Of a DNA stretch of 64,000 bases, positions 17,404 to 28,800 are shown piece after piece. Location of the stretch: the NCBI GenBank assembly GCA_036785705.1, contig JAWUZG010000084.1, positions 11,173,501 to 11,237,500 on the forward strand, written 5' to 3'. A program made the position numbers and the translations under genes. Each line of letters starts with the position of its first letter. Within the stretch, counting starts at the first letter, position 1. The notes under the pieces were generated by a model. The model was not told the origin of the DNA and did not search any database. It saw only the letters and a program-made list of their open reading frames with translations. The DNA is from Acanthornis magna. Lineage: Eukaryota > Chordata > Aves > Passeriformes > Acanthizidae.

Positions 17404-17566
17404 TAGAATCAGAATGGTTTGTGTTGGAAGGGACCCTGAAGATCATCTGGTTCCCAACCCCTGCCACAGGCAGGGACAGCTTCCACTAAACCAGGTTGCT
17501 CAGAGCCCCATCCAACCTGGCCTTGAACACTTCCAAGGGCAGGCCATCCACAACTTCTCTGGGCAC
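17404..17566 (-). mobile_element. CR1 LINE, 3'-end fragment
   Basis: On the plus strand this reads AGAATCAGAATGGTTTGTGT, TGGAAGGGACCCTGAAGATC and CAACCCCTGCCACAGGCAGG, then GAGCCCCATCCAACCTGGCC and CCACAACTTCTCTGGGCA. This is the complement of the CR1 3' UTR, here with the near-terminal AGAATGGTTTG block preserved. About 160 bp survives; the insertion is 5'-truncated. Orientation matches KCNQ1. Confidence 0.93.
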
Positions 17567-17929
17567 AAGTTTTAAAGAAATTCAGTAGTATCTAGTTCTC
17601 TCAGTCTACTTTTTCCTTAAATTCCATAACCTTTTTATTCACCGGCTATGAACTTGTCATGCATTAAAGTCTGAGACTTCAAAATTATGTTATGAACCAA
17701 GAAGTCAAAGTTCTACATAACTCCTACCCCAATATTCTTTCTGATCTCACATAGTTCCCCTACTCTTTCAGACTGACCTTTCCTGAAAGCATACTGCATG
17801 TTATGTATTGCAAGTCTGCAGGCACAAAGCACATGCTTTGGTCAGGTTAACACTGAAAAAGAAAAAAAAAAGTGGATGCCAGCTACTGCCTAAGTGCAAG
17901 CAAACTTCCACTGCAGTGACCCATGAAGC
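17567..17929. other. KCNQ1 intron 1 segment
   Basis: AT-rich spacer between a CR1 fragment and a MIR relic. No gene or repeat was recognised. Confidence 0.65.
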
Positions 17930-18055
17930 AATTACCATCTTCATTTGCTAGCAAAGAGAAATGAACAGTGGGGATATTAAGTGACTTGTACGAGGTCATA
18001 CAGCATGTGTGATGCAGAGCTGAAGATAAATCCCCATGGACCTGGCTTCCAAGAG
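17930..18055 (-). mobile_element. MIR-type SINE relic
   Basis: The stretch reading GATATTAAGTGACTTGTACG then AGGTCATACAGC, followed by GCAGAGCTGAAGATAAATCC, matches the complement of the MIR core (gaggttaagtgacttgcccaaggtcacacagc, then the cagagctgggatt-like region). It is diverged, as expected for an ancient insertion. Borders are approximate. Confidence 0.72.
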
Positions 18056-20388
18056 CAAGTTTCACACAGCTGGGACAGCTCTTTGCACTGAAGAATCCAG
18101 CAGGCAAGGGGAGAGCAGCTTCCTGTCTTTGCCCAGCGTGACTTAAATGCAAGTCAGCACCCCTGAGCCATTCCCTAAATCCTGTACAGCCACCACCAAA
18201 GCCTGGGCACAGACACTGCAGATGCTGTCAGAGCAGAAGGGGCAAAGCTGCTGCATCCCAAAATAACCAGCACACCCACCAGCTTGCTGGCCACCTCCCC
18301 TAGTGCCCAAGCCCTGCTGGTCAGCCAGGTCAAGGGGGGAGGTCTGAAAAACTGGGACCGCCCTCAAGAAAGACCCTGACCCACTCCATGTGCATCCCTC
18401 TCGTCTTCTAAGGAAGGGGTCCACATGGAGAGGGCAATCCCTACATCACCCACACCTCAGCAAAGGGGAGCCATCCTGCCTGAGCGGCAGGGGCATGGAG
18501 GATGTGAGACAAAGACTGAAACTGCTTTTGCCATGCCAAAGGTTCCCACCTTCATTCTTAACATCCATTTTCCTGTCACAACAAGCTACATAGATGCTTA
18601 AATAGTAAGAAATCTGCATCTTCTTGAGGAGGCTTACAGAAGAGTTACTTCAAAGCATGGGGAGAAAGTATTTGCTTGATAATTTCACTCAAAGGAGTGA
18701 AAGCAGAAATAAAAGTTGGTAAGAGTCCCTAAGGTGGCCTTATGACATGGAGAAAATGATACACAGTGGATAGGCTGAAGGCCTCAGAAACCAAAGCCAT
18801 CTAGCTTATACCTGAGACAGACTGAAAGGGGGAGTCCACTGGCAATGATAACAGAACAGAGAAAGGGCAAAATCATCCAATTAAGATTTAATAAAAAAGA
18901 AAGAAGTGCTTTATAGAAGCAGCATGTATGTTCACAAGCAAAGCAAGGCTGCTTTTTTTAAAGATAAAACAAAGTAGCAACTCAAAAACAAGATGCAATA
19001 ACTTATCTAAGTTTTATGTGCCAAAAGGGACCCAGAACCCTCTGTCACTCCTTGCATTTTATACTAGAAAAATAAGAATCTGTGTTGCAGATAAAACTCC
19101 ATGTAGCAAGCTTAAGCATTAGGGAAGAATCAGAGTTTTCTATCAGAAGCAAGTGTGTAGCACTGTAGCCAGGTGATATTTTGCTTTACAGACACATTGA
19201 GATTTAGCTAACAAAGGGCTGAAGTGCACCATTCTTTGAAGAAGCCCTTTCTATTCCATTAACTTCCCAAATACCAAGGGGGTATTAATTATGCACACCA
19301 TTTTGCACACAAGAAAATTATTTGATTCAGGATTTTGTGTAAGCAGAGATCTCTATTTACACATAGATGAGGAGTCCCACCACAGCAGTGGGCATAGACA
19401 CAGATCCCTGCACCACTCAGTCTCTGCAGCAAGGCAAGTCCTCAGATGAACATTCTGGACTGAGATAAATTCTACCTATTGAAAGGCAGCAAACATCTGC
19501 TGAGGTTCCATCTGCTTATTATAAACCTGTGTGACCTTTCAAATGTTATGATGGGCAAATCTTTCAGTATTTCTTTCTGGCCTTGTTAACATTGAACAAG
19601 TTGTGGAACTTGGCACTGAGGAAATGAGCATTCGAGCAGCGATCAAACCCGAAGACATCCAGAGTGCCAAGATCTTCAAAGCTCTATCAGGTACACAGGA
19701 AATCAAGTGTGAATATGAATATCAAAGGTGTTTTACTTGAAGTAAAGGACAGGAGGATTTGGGTATCCAATTTTATAGTGGAGAATGGGGAACAAAAGAA
19801 AGAAGCTTAAGCAGTGACTCCAGTGGAGGTATTTTACCTAAGTCAGCGATAAAACCAGCTTTAATCCAAAGCAATACAAATACGGATTCACAGGTATTAG
19901 TGCACACCCTACACAAAGAGAGACTGACTTGCAGTCATTTCACTGTATGATAATACAGCCTTCTAAGTTGTTACCACATCGTGTAACACTAATAGAGAAC
20001 AATTAGCTGCTGCCTTGTCATCACTCAGAATGAAGTTTAAAGCTAGATTTGTTGTGTGTTTAAGGATAGAAGAAAAGCAGGATTAAAAACTTTATCCATA
20101 CCATTTGTTCCATCCAAGATTAAGCTCTATAGGAATTACTGTATACCTCTAAATTATTGTATACCTCTAATTTGGCTAAGTATCCCAAGTCAAAATTTAT
20201 CTTTCCCTAGCTACACACCTCCAGTGTCAGAAGGCGAAAGACACCTTGGTTTGTGGAACTGCACAGAGCCTGAATGGGAAACCACAGCACAGCCATATGC
20301 AGGCGCACACTTCCTTTAAAAATTGTGGGATTATTTTATTCTCTGAAATCACAGAATGTTCTTGACATTTTACCTCTTGTGGCTCATT
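18056..20388. other. KCNQ1 intron 1 segment
   Basis: This is intronic sequence with a moderately GC-rich part at about 18140-18560 and an AT-rich remainder. Short open reading frames here look like chance. A short duplication of TGTATACCTCTAA occurs at about 20139-20170. No gene was seen. Confidence 0.6.
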
Positions 20389-20491
20389 GCTACGTCATCA
20401 CATCACCCTCAACACACAAGGTATCATCAGCCTTGGAAACTAAACAGGTTCAGGCCCAGTTACTGCTCGTGAACACCAGGTGCCATAGGCT
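20389..20491 (+). pseudogene. 5S rRNA-derived pseudogene or retro-sequence
   Basis: About 103 bp align along nearly the whole of vertebrate 5S rRNA. GCTACG.CATCACATCACCCT corresponds to the 5S 5' end. CTTGGAAACTAAACAGGTTC followed by AGGCCCAGTTA corresponds to the Box A and intermediate-element region. GAACACCAGGTGCCATAGGCT corresponds to the 3' end. Several differences are CpG-to-TpG/CpA changes, indicating an old methylated copy. About 18 bp covering the Box C region (GATGGGAGACC in intact 5S) is missing, so the internal RNA polymerase III promoter is broken and the copy should be inactive. It lies directly upstream of a CR1 fragment in the same orientation. A 5S-headed SINE3-type element is an alternative, but no tRNA-like or SINE tail follows. 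Confidence 0.72.
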
Positions 20492-20514
20492 CCCAAAGCC
20501 TGGCTAGACTTGAC

Positions 20515-20945
20515 ACCTGGATGCAATACCAAGGGCATCCAGAAGAGCTCCTGCTGCTTCATCAGTAGCAAAAGACTAAAAAGGGGAAACACAGGCTTAT
20601 TGCTCAATGAAGTGGGGGATTTGAAGGCACAGAGACAGATAAGGCAAACACATCCATTGCCCTCTTTGCCTCAGACTCCATCAGCAACATCTTCCTGACC
20701 TCTGTGCTTGGCTGCAAGGTTCAAGGAGGAGATAAACTACCAGGAAGAAAACTGGATTGAGTTAGGGATGCCTTGAGAGAATTCATGCTATCCATGATCA
20801 TGGGACCAGACACATTGTGTCTGAGGGTGCTGAGAAAGATGGACTATGCCACTGTGATTTGTCACTCAGGTAAAAAGTCCCTCTGACAGCTGGAGAAAGA
20901 TAAATGTCACACCCATCTTCAATACAGGCAAAACTAAAGAATACA
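20515..20945 (+). mobile_element. CR1 LINE, internal ORF2 fragment
   Basis: Degenerate CR1 coding sequence from the region between endonuclease and reverse transcriptase. Recognisable pieces in order are CAAGGGCATCCAGAAGAGCT, TTCATCAGTAGCAAAAGACT, TTGCTCAATGAAGTGGGGGA, CTCTTTGCCTCAGACTCCAT, ATGGGACCAGACACATTGTG and CTGGAGAAAGATAAATGTCA followed by CACCCATCTTCAATACAGGC. Frameshifts and stops are present. It is truncated at both ends, antisense to KCNQ1, and starts within about 25 bp of the end of the 5S-like sequence. The left border is an estimate. Confidence 0.82.
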
Positions 20946-22589
20946 GCAGCGACTTTTCTCTATGCTGCAGTTGAAAAAGTCACAGCCTACACCCCCTATT
21001 TTCAGCATGCTGCTGTAGCTGAGACTGCCACAAACTGCACTCATTCAACTGCACTGGAAGTTCACCCGCAAAAGCTACATTCACCAAGCCACAGACACGA
21101 GGGCAAGAAGCCAACAATGGAGCAATCAGGAAAAAGGAAATCCCTTGCATCACAAGATTCATCTGTCTGAAACCATCTGGAAATTGACTCTTCAGGATAT
21201 AAAGTTCACAGCATACTTTCTGAAGAAATGCAAGCAAAAAAGATTCACAAGTTTCCTGGGCTTTGACCCAGAATAGACTCGAACTTCCTTGTCTGGTTCT
21301 GTACAGTTCAGAGGAAGATTTAAGTGAGAGGTAAAAATTTTCCACGCTATGACAGGCAGCCCCTTCCTCATCCTTCTCCTACTAGTCACACTTAATCTTC
21401 TCATTTCTAAAAGACTGAAATCCTGTTGTTTCATATCTCTGGGGTGACATGGTACACAGCAGAACTCCATGAATCCCAAAAATCAGGGGGAAGATACAAC
21501 ACCTACTCCCTTCAAATCAGACATTTGGAGGAATCCTGTGAGTAACTTATCAGTCACCATGCAGTCCGGAAGACTGTCTGCCTGAAAATGCCCTGTTGGC
21601 ATTTTGCAACTTCTAACGTTTTTTAGCATGCAAAATGCAGAGGATTCAAGACTGATGATGTCAGTCAAGTTCCACAGAATCCAAACAGTTTTTTCCCACA
21701 GATTTTGAAAATTGATAAAGGAAATTTATTTCCACCAAGAGAGAAATCTCTGCATGAATGAGTCCATTACATTTAGTACGAGAATAAGTTCACTGGTTTT
21801 TTACTTTTGTCCACAACCCCAACACAAATACAATGTGGAAGTGATAGTCACTCCCTCGTTCTTCCCGTGTGAAACAGTCTTTGTCGGTCCTCATAGGGAC
21901 CAGAAAAGAAAAAATATGCATTAACTTTGTAGGAAGCAGTTTGATATTTTTCTTAAGAAGGACATAATTTTTGATGGCAACCTATCACAATAACTGCCAT
22001 ACTGAAGTTTAAAAGGTAGAAAAAAACTAAAAAGAAAAAAAGTACACTTAAAAATGAGACCTTCAGGCTAAAGAAAAGAGAGTTCATTTGATGTGCTTTA
22101 ACCAGCAGGCCTCACAAAGTGGCTGAGAGTAAACAGGACAGACTCATCAGGTAACATGCAGGGGTTAAAAGAATTGCATCAAGAATTTCCTAACTACCAA
22201 TCAATCTTCCAGAGAAGATCAGCCTGGTACTCTGTCAGATCACAAATGTCCCAACATATAATCCTTTGGCAGCAGATGCTACCAAAAATCTTAGAGTAGT
22301 TAGGTTTCCATGCTTCCAGGGACTGCCTCTATCATGTTTTGAGATATCCCACCACACACTGTGATCAAATCGTACCAAGAGATTCACAGCAGTTTTCAAA
22401 AAACGGTGGAATTTAAATTCTGCCATAACTTTAGGGGGAAATGGCTGGTGATAGCGTTCTTTTCTCGCTCACCCATTTTCTTGTCTTCTAAACACACTTT
22501 TTTCTCCTGATCTGTTACTGCTGCAAAAGGAGCAAGCAACCATAGAAAAATGTCCAATTCAAAATATTTTTCATGGCCCTTGAAAATTT

Positions 22590-22608
22590 AAAAAAAAAAA
22601 AAAAAAAA
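22590..22608. repeat. Poly-A run (19 nt)
   Basis: Uninterrupted A homopolymer. No retrogene sequence or flanking target-site duplication is visible. Confidence 0.95.
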
Positions 22609-25600
22609 GAGAGCAGCAGAAATTTTCAAGAAGAGGATACTCAATAGGTGGATATTTGGAGGTTTTCAGTGTGTCTTGGATTTTAATTAGCTAACAGCAT
22701 ATTTTAGAGTTAGGTAGTGTTCAAGATGGGTTAAATAAATGCAGATATAGTCCAAAGGGATGCCCACAATCATTGTTTGGTATCTCTGGAAACAATAACC
22801 AGTATATCTGGGAAATTAACACAACCTTCAGGCAATCAAAAACAATTAATCTAGTTTTGTCTCATGGATGTGGTGTTGTTTATTCAGTCTCTCAAGCTGT
22901 CTTCATTGCAGTTTTGATTCTAGGTCAAAGAACTCATTGGCTCAAGTGAGCTCCACTTTTACACATTTTATCGGCTGCAAAGACACTGCGCACGCAGTGC
23001 CTCGGAGGAGAACAGGCTCAGGCACACACAGATTCCACCATGGTCACAACCCGGCAAAGATAGCAACCACAGATCACTCCACAGCACGCCGGCAGCTGTG
23101 GAGAGATCCGTGGTGGGCTGCAGTGAGCTCTGAGGTCTGCAGATGCAAAGGGCAGAGAGCTAAGGGCTCACCATACGTACAAGAGGCAAAGGATTAAAAA
23201 AAAAACCCACCCCTCCTAGCTCACAGAGTAATACAAGAACATGTCCATCTGCAGAATGGCACACATCTTTTCCTCCCAGGTGTGTTGACAGCACTCCATA
23301 ACAATCCAGTCTGATGGGCACACACCAGATGAACAGCCTGTGCTATCACCATGTGCTATTGTTCACACACAGGACTTCTTCCTCACTCAGTTTAAATACA
23401 CAACATGGGAACTCTTGACGCAAACAGCCTTTGTTTCTTCGTCATAATATTTGCAGCATTAACTCATTAACTGTAAATATGTGAAGTGCAGCTCGTAACA
23501 TTGTTTCCCCTAGACCTCTTCATTGCTTTCAGACTTGTGTTTTATCTGAATGGCTTTTTACCAACAGCTCCCAAATTAAGCAAGGAAGCAAGTCCAAGAC
23601 ATTCAAGGTCACTCTTAGCAGGTCTGATTACACTGATGGTTATAACTGTTGTGGTTTTCCACCTTGAGAGGGCAGGAAGCTAAAGGTCTTCTGGGTAATC
23701 AAATGCACATGTAGAAACAATAAAATACACCCATAAAGAGATGAGTGCCAAGCTTATTAATGCAGACTGCTTTGCCGGAAATGGCAGCTAGCTCTAAGTG
23801 TTCCTAGACACCTTTTGCCTCTTTTTTCTGGTTTCTTTTTGGTAGTTTTGCTTTGCTTTCTGGTGCGCTTTCTTAAGTGCGACAGGCATGCAAACAATCA
23901 ATGTCCCTATAAGGCACCACAGCAAAAAGCAGAAAAAAAAGACATCTGAAATTATTTTCGAAGTGTGACACTGTTAATTTCAAGGTGCTATCTGCAGGCA
24001 CTGCATTCTTCACTCATTCCTGGAACACTGTGTTTAACACACAACAGATGAATAACGAAGAATACTCTTTGTGGTGATTTCTGCCTAACACTTGTTAAAC
24101 AAAAGGTGTTACCAACAGGTTATTCTGAACAACAGGTGTGCCAAACCAAGCAGAGAAAAGCAGAGCATCTCTGAAGGACAGTTTATCCATTTCTCATGTA
24201 GCTGCTGTCCCAAAATACCATCTATCTCATTGTTGTGTCATTTGAAAAGACACTTATAAACTATGGTAAATTATTTGCAACCACAGAGGATGGTAAGAAA
24301 ACACAGGGACTCCACTGAACTAGACATACTTCAAAGCAGACCCAGACTAGAAAAACATACTCTCCTTTGAGGAACTCAGAAGTCTAAGAAAAGAAACAAC
24401 TGCAAAAAAGAAGGAGATAGGGGACTGCAAAGCAACACCAGGCTGCTTGCTAGGGATTGGTGGGATTCCTATGTGTCATCAGGACCTCTTCTAGGCATCC
24501 CAGAGTAAAATACATAACAAAAGGCTTGAATGCTAAGGTAGCCTTGGGAAGAAAACATTTAACGTTCCACTTCTCTCAAGAAGAATTGACTGTCTGTGAT
24601 TGCCCTTCAAAAACGTTCCAAATATGTTTTTGAAAAAATCTAGAAAGTCTTTCTATAGCATTTTGTCTTTTTTGCGGATGGGGTTTTGTTGGTTAATTTT
24701 TTTTGTTCATTATCTGAAAGATACAAGAGTTGAACTTGAATGCATACCCAAAGCTCTTCAAAGAGACAAACACAAGCACATAAAACTTACATAAAGATGA
24801 TTTTCAATTGCTGAACAATTTTCCTTTGGCTTTTCAAACATTAGCATGCATTTACTTTGTGTCACTTGTTTCATTATCACAGGGGAAAGTCCACAATTCC
24901 TTAAACTGAGCAGATTGTTCTAGAAGGTCTCATCATGAGACAAAGGCTGCTGGACTTTCTATCTGCTTTTCCTTTTCTCTCCCAACGTACCCTCCCTTAA
25001 AAGAAAAATGGATGCTGAAAATAGAAAACAAAAGCTAAGCAAAACATAATTTCGCTTCTCTGGCTCTGGTTTTGTGTTATTTTAGAGAAATAATTTTTTA
25101 AAAAATCTAACATTTTGAGTCAGTTTTCACCATCAGCAAGATGGTGATGGTTCTTTACAAGAACGTCAATAGGGTGTTTTGGTTCTAAGTACCTGAAGAA
25201 TAACAATCCATAGCTACTCAGCCCAGTTTATTTCAATGTACGTTTTTCTTCCACCCTCCACCTTTGTCACCTCAGCTACCATACACCCTGAAACTAGACT
25301 TAAACGTAATTCTTTCCCATCACCCAAACAAATGGGAAAAATTAACTGTGCCTGAAGATTATGCAATGACAGGCAACCTTCAACGTTTTAACCGTCGAGA
25401 CTTAAACCAACACCACTAATTATTTCAGTCTCAGGGCAGCCTGGCAAGAAAAATCACTATGTAGCAAAATCAGAACATTCCCGATATTTAGTATATGCAC
25501 TAGAGAAGCCATTAATAACTAAAACATTTAGTTACTTTCATGTATTAGCTATAATGCTGAGCAGTGAATACAAAGGTGAGGACTTTATGGGTTTGGCTTG

Positions 25601-25850
25601 TTTTATGCTTCTTTTATTTTCCTCTTTAGTATTTTGGCTTTGTTTAAGTTGTCCAGGATGGGCTTTTTCCCCAAACTCCTAAGTGCATGGATATCTTTAA
25701 CTGCCAGCAGAACTGTGTTGTCTAAGCTGGGCAGGGCAGAAAATGGCAGCTGAAAATGGCACCCGCAGTTCATAAAAATCAATTATAAAATCTGTCCACT
25801 ACACACAATGTATTATTTATATTCTATGTACAAAATAAGAATATATTTCT

Positions 25851-25892
25851 GTATAATATAATATAATAGATATATAATATATATATATATAA
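25851..25892. repeat. AT-rich microsatellite
   Basis: ATAATATAAT units pass into an (AT)n stretch of about 16 bp. Confidence 0.9.
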
Positions 25893-28800
25893 TTTCTGTA
25901 GCAAATGAAATTACTCTAAGTTCATTTGTTATCACCACCTGAAGCTTTGCTAACCCAAAAGCACACCAAAAACCGATCCCCTGGCCATTCTTAGCATCAG
26001 GCACCACAAAGGATCTGATCTTTGCCTAAGCTGATGCATTCTCAAGTAAAATATTTGGAAAATATCCCTGATTTAATAGCATTAGACATACATATTGAGT
26101 TCCAAACCCATTTTTAGTTTGACCCAAAAGGAAACACATTGTTTTCCTCTGTTTCTGGGCACTTTCTTTCAAACAAAGCAAAGAGCAGGTTCACACAGGA
26201 ACTTAAATGCTGTTTACACATAGGAGGAGCTTATGGTAGTACAACCAGCAGTTAAGAGGTTCATACACAGAGAGGTGATTTAGGCTGAAGCTCTGCAGCT
26301 GCAGAGAGCACTGCAATAATCCACAAGTGAGAACTACCATTCCTAATCAAGTAGCTCCAGAATTTGGAATAAAGATGTCTTTTGATTTTAAGGTGCAGTG
26401 GTGCAGACAACAAATTTAAGCTTAGAATACTTTCAAATGTGTGTAATGGGAGAGCAGGGAAGACGATGGTCAACCTAATTAAGAGTTCCACTGCAACTGC
26501 ATACATAAGCAAATCCATTTGTCAGGTAGCGCAGAAATTTACAGCGCTGAATTCGAGCTGAGTTAAGAAAACCCTCTGTCAGACAGAAAAAAGTTAGCCA
26601 CGTGCCATTCTGAGCACACAGGACACACACAATGCCCAGTCACCAGTAAGTAAATAAACAGTTACTGTGGTGCAGGGACTTGGATGTTTTAAAGAGATGC
26701 AAGATAATGTACAGGCAAAAATTAATGGATTGGGTTCTGGCCTTTCTTAAGGACAATTTCAGCAGAGTATTTTTCTTGGAGGAGGAGTTAGTTTGATTTT
26801 TGGGGCCTCTTATTTACTGAAACTTTAGACTTACCAGACAGATGGTTCCTGCCAGCTGCCTGAAAACCACATAGTAATAGATTCATAAAACCCTTCTTCC
26901 CACACCTGAAATCACAGCTTTTAAATGGCTCAAGAGCTAGAGGATTATAAAAGAATGCAGGCAGCAGTCTTTAGGTGTGATAGCTCCATTCAGCAAACAC
27001 TGAGGAGGCTTTCCAAGCTTTTACACCCCTGCCTCAGCCTCTAATCACACACTGCAGACTTTCTATTCTGTGGAAACACGTGGGGATGGTAAAAGAAGGA
27101 TGATAAACAAGTGATTCCCCGTGTGTAACTGCAGTTATCTGGCCAGTGTTCTGAGAGCTTGGAGTGCTCTTCATTAATAACCTACCTGTTGGGTTTATTT
27201 CACCACCACACTGATAACTCAGCTGTTTAACTTCGCTGCTTTAGCTGGTACTACACAAACCTCTGCCCCTTCTTCACTCTGGATTTCTCCTCAGCTTTCT
27301 ATCTCCTCCTATTTTTCCTAAGATACGCATCACACAATCACAGAGCAAATGTGCACTTGGCAGGCCCTTGACTCACAGGTCAAGATGACGAAAAACAAAT
27401 GAGAGTGCATCTCATCAGAGAATGAAGTATGCTTAAGCACTCTCTAAATCAACACTTAGAAATATTTTATTACTCTTTTTTTAAATACTCAGCATTTCAA
27501 ATATTGTATATCACACTGAAATCAGCAAGACTTCCACCTACAGAAAAGAATTAAAATTGAAATACAAGTTAACACAAAAAGGAAAAGAATCTCTGAAAGA
27601 AAAACAGATTGTCCTGCATAACTCCCTGGGGGAGCTCAGAAACTGAGTTTCTCAGAAGCCCCATCCTGGTGGCTGGGCTGCAGGGCTCCACATTCCCCAG
27701 GACACAGGCTTCAACTCACTGAGCTAGCTCCAAACAAGGTTCCTTTCATAACCATCCAGCACTAGTGTCTTCTACTTGCTTATGACACCTTTCATTCCAT
27801 GCACCGCACTCCGTTTTGAAAGGATGTGCCCCAGCCTTAAAGATAGTTCTGCCTGAGGTTAGCAAAAAATGAGCAATTACTGTGGAGGCTGTCTCATGTT
27901 ACACTTCATCAGAAGACTCCAGCATGATCCCTATTATTTACTGTTTGCATTGCCCTGGTACCTAGCAACCTCCACCATGTAGCAGTGTGGTTTTTTGGTA
28001 AGCACTGCACACACACATGCAAAAAAAAATAGATGGCAACCTAATAGTAAAGTTGTTTGAAAGATCAGCTGTGCTCAAAGCAGAATACAGAACATCTAAT
28101 ATCGTTACAGGCCTGAAAGACTGGGGGCCTTTTGATAGGCGGCAACATTCACCCAGTTATTCAAAATAGGTATTCACAGCTATGTGCACCATACCTTCTG
28201 CAGAGCTCATATTCCTTGAACTCCCAACAAGTCTGCTGGCTAATGAAGCTGAGTATGCAGATGCGTTTGTATTACACACTGGGTTAAGGAGAGATTTTCC
28301 AGTCTAGGAACAGTGCATGCATTAAGCATTAAAGTTTGCTCTTCAGGGTTTATTTCCACACCAGAGCTTACAAGCATTTCAAAAAGCATTTGGTTGTCAA
28401 GCTGCTCACAATACAGAATTGCTGCACTGGTTATTTTATGGTAATTGCATAGCAGAGATCTGGCGCCTTTATTAAAAGCCACTCCCATTTCATGAGTAAC
28501 AGGAACTGCTTGCTGCAGACAAAACTACAAATCCATTCCCTGGCTGGAATTGTGACTGCTTAGAAAGACTTTTTTCTTGCAAGGTAAACATTTCCTATTT
28601 CATGAGAAAAATAAAAGCTAACAAATATGAGGAAAGGATGAAGAAAACTCAAGGTGAGAAGTGACAAAATCCACACCTCTCATCCATCTAAGCAAAGGCA
28701 GCAGCATAGGAACGCTGCCAGGACACTCTGAATTAAAAGACTTGAACTGGTCCACCTGAAAACTGACTGGTTCCAGCTCCTGCTTCTGTTTAATCACACA

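Noticed and set aside
22590..22608. Poly-A run as a possible retrogene tail
   Set aside because: No coding or SINE-like sequence precedes it and no target-site duplication is visible on either side; the same holds for 42121-42139.
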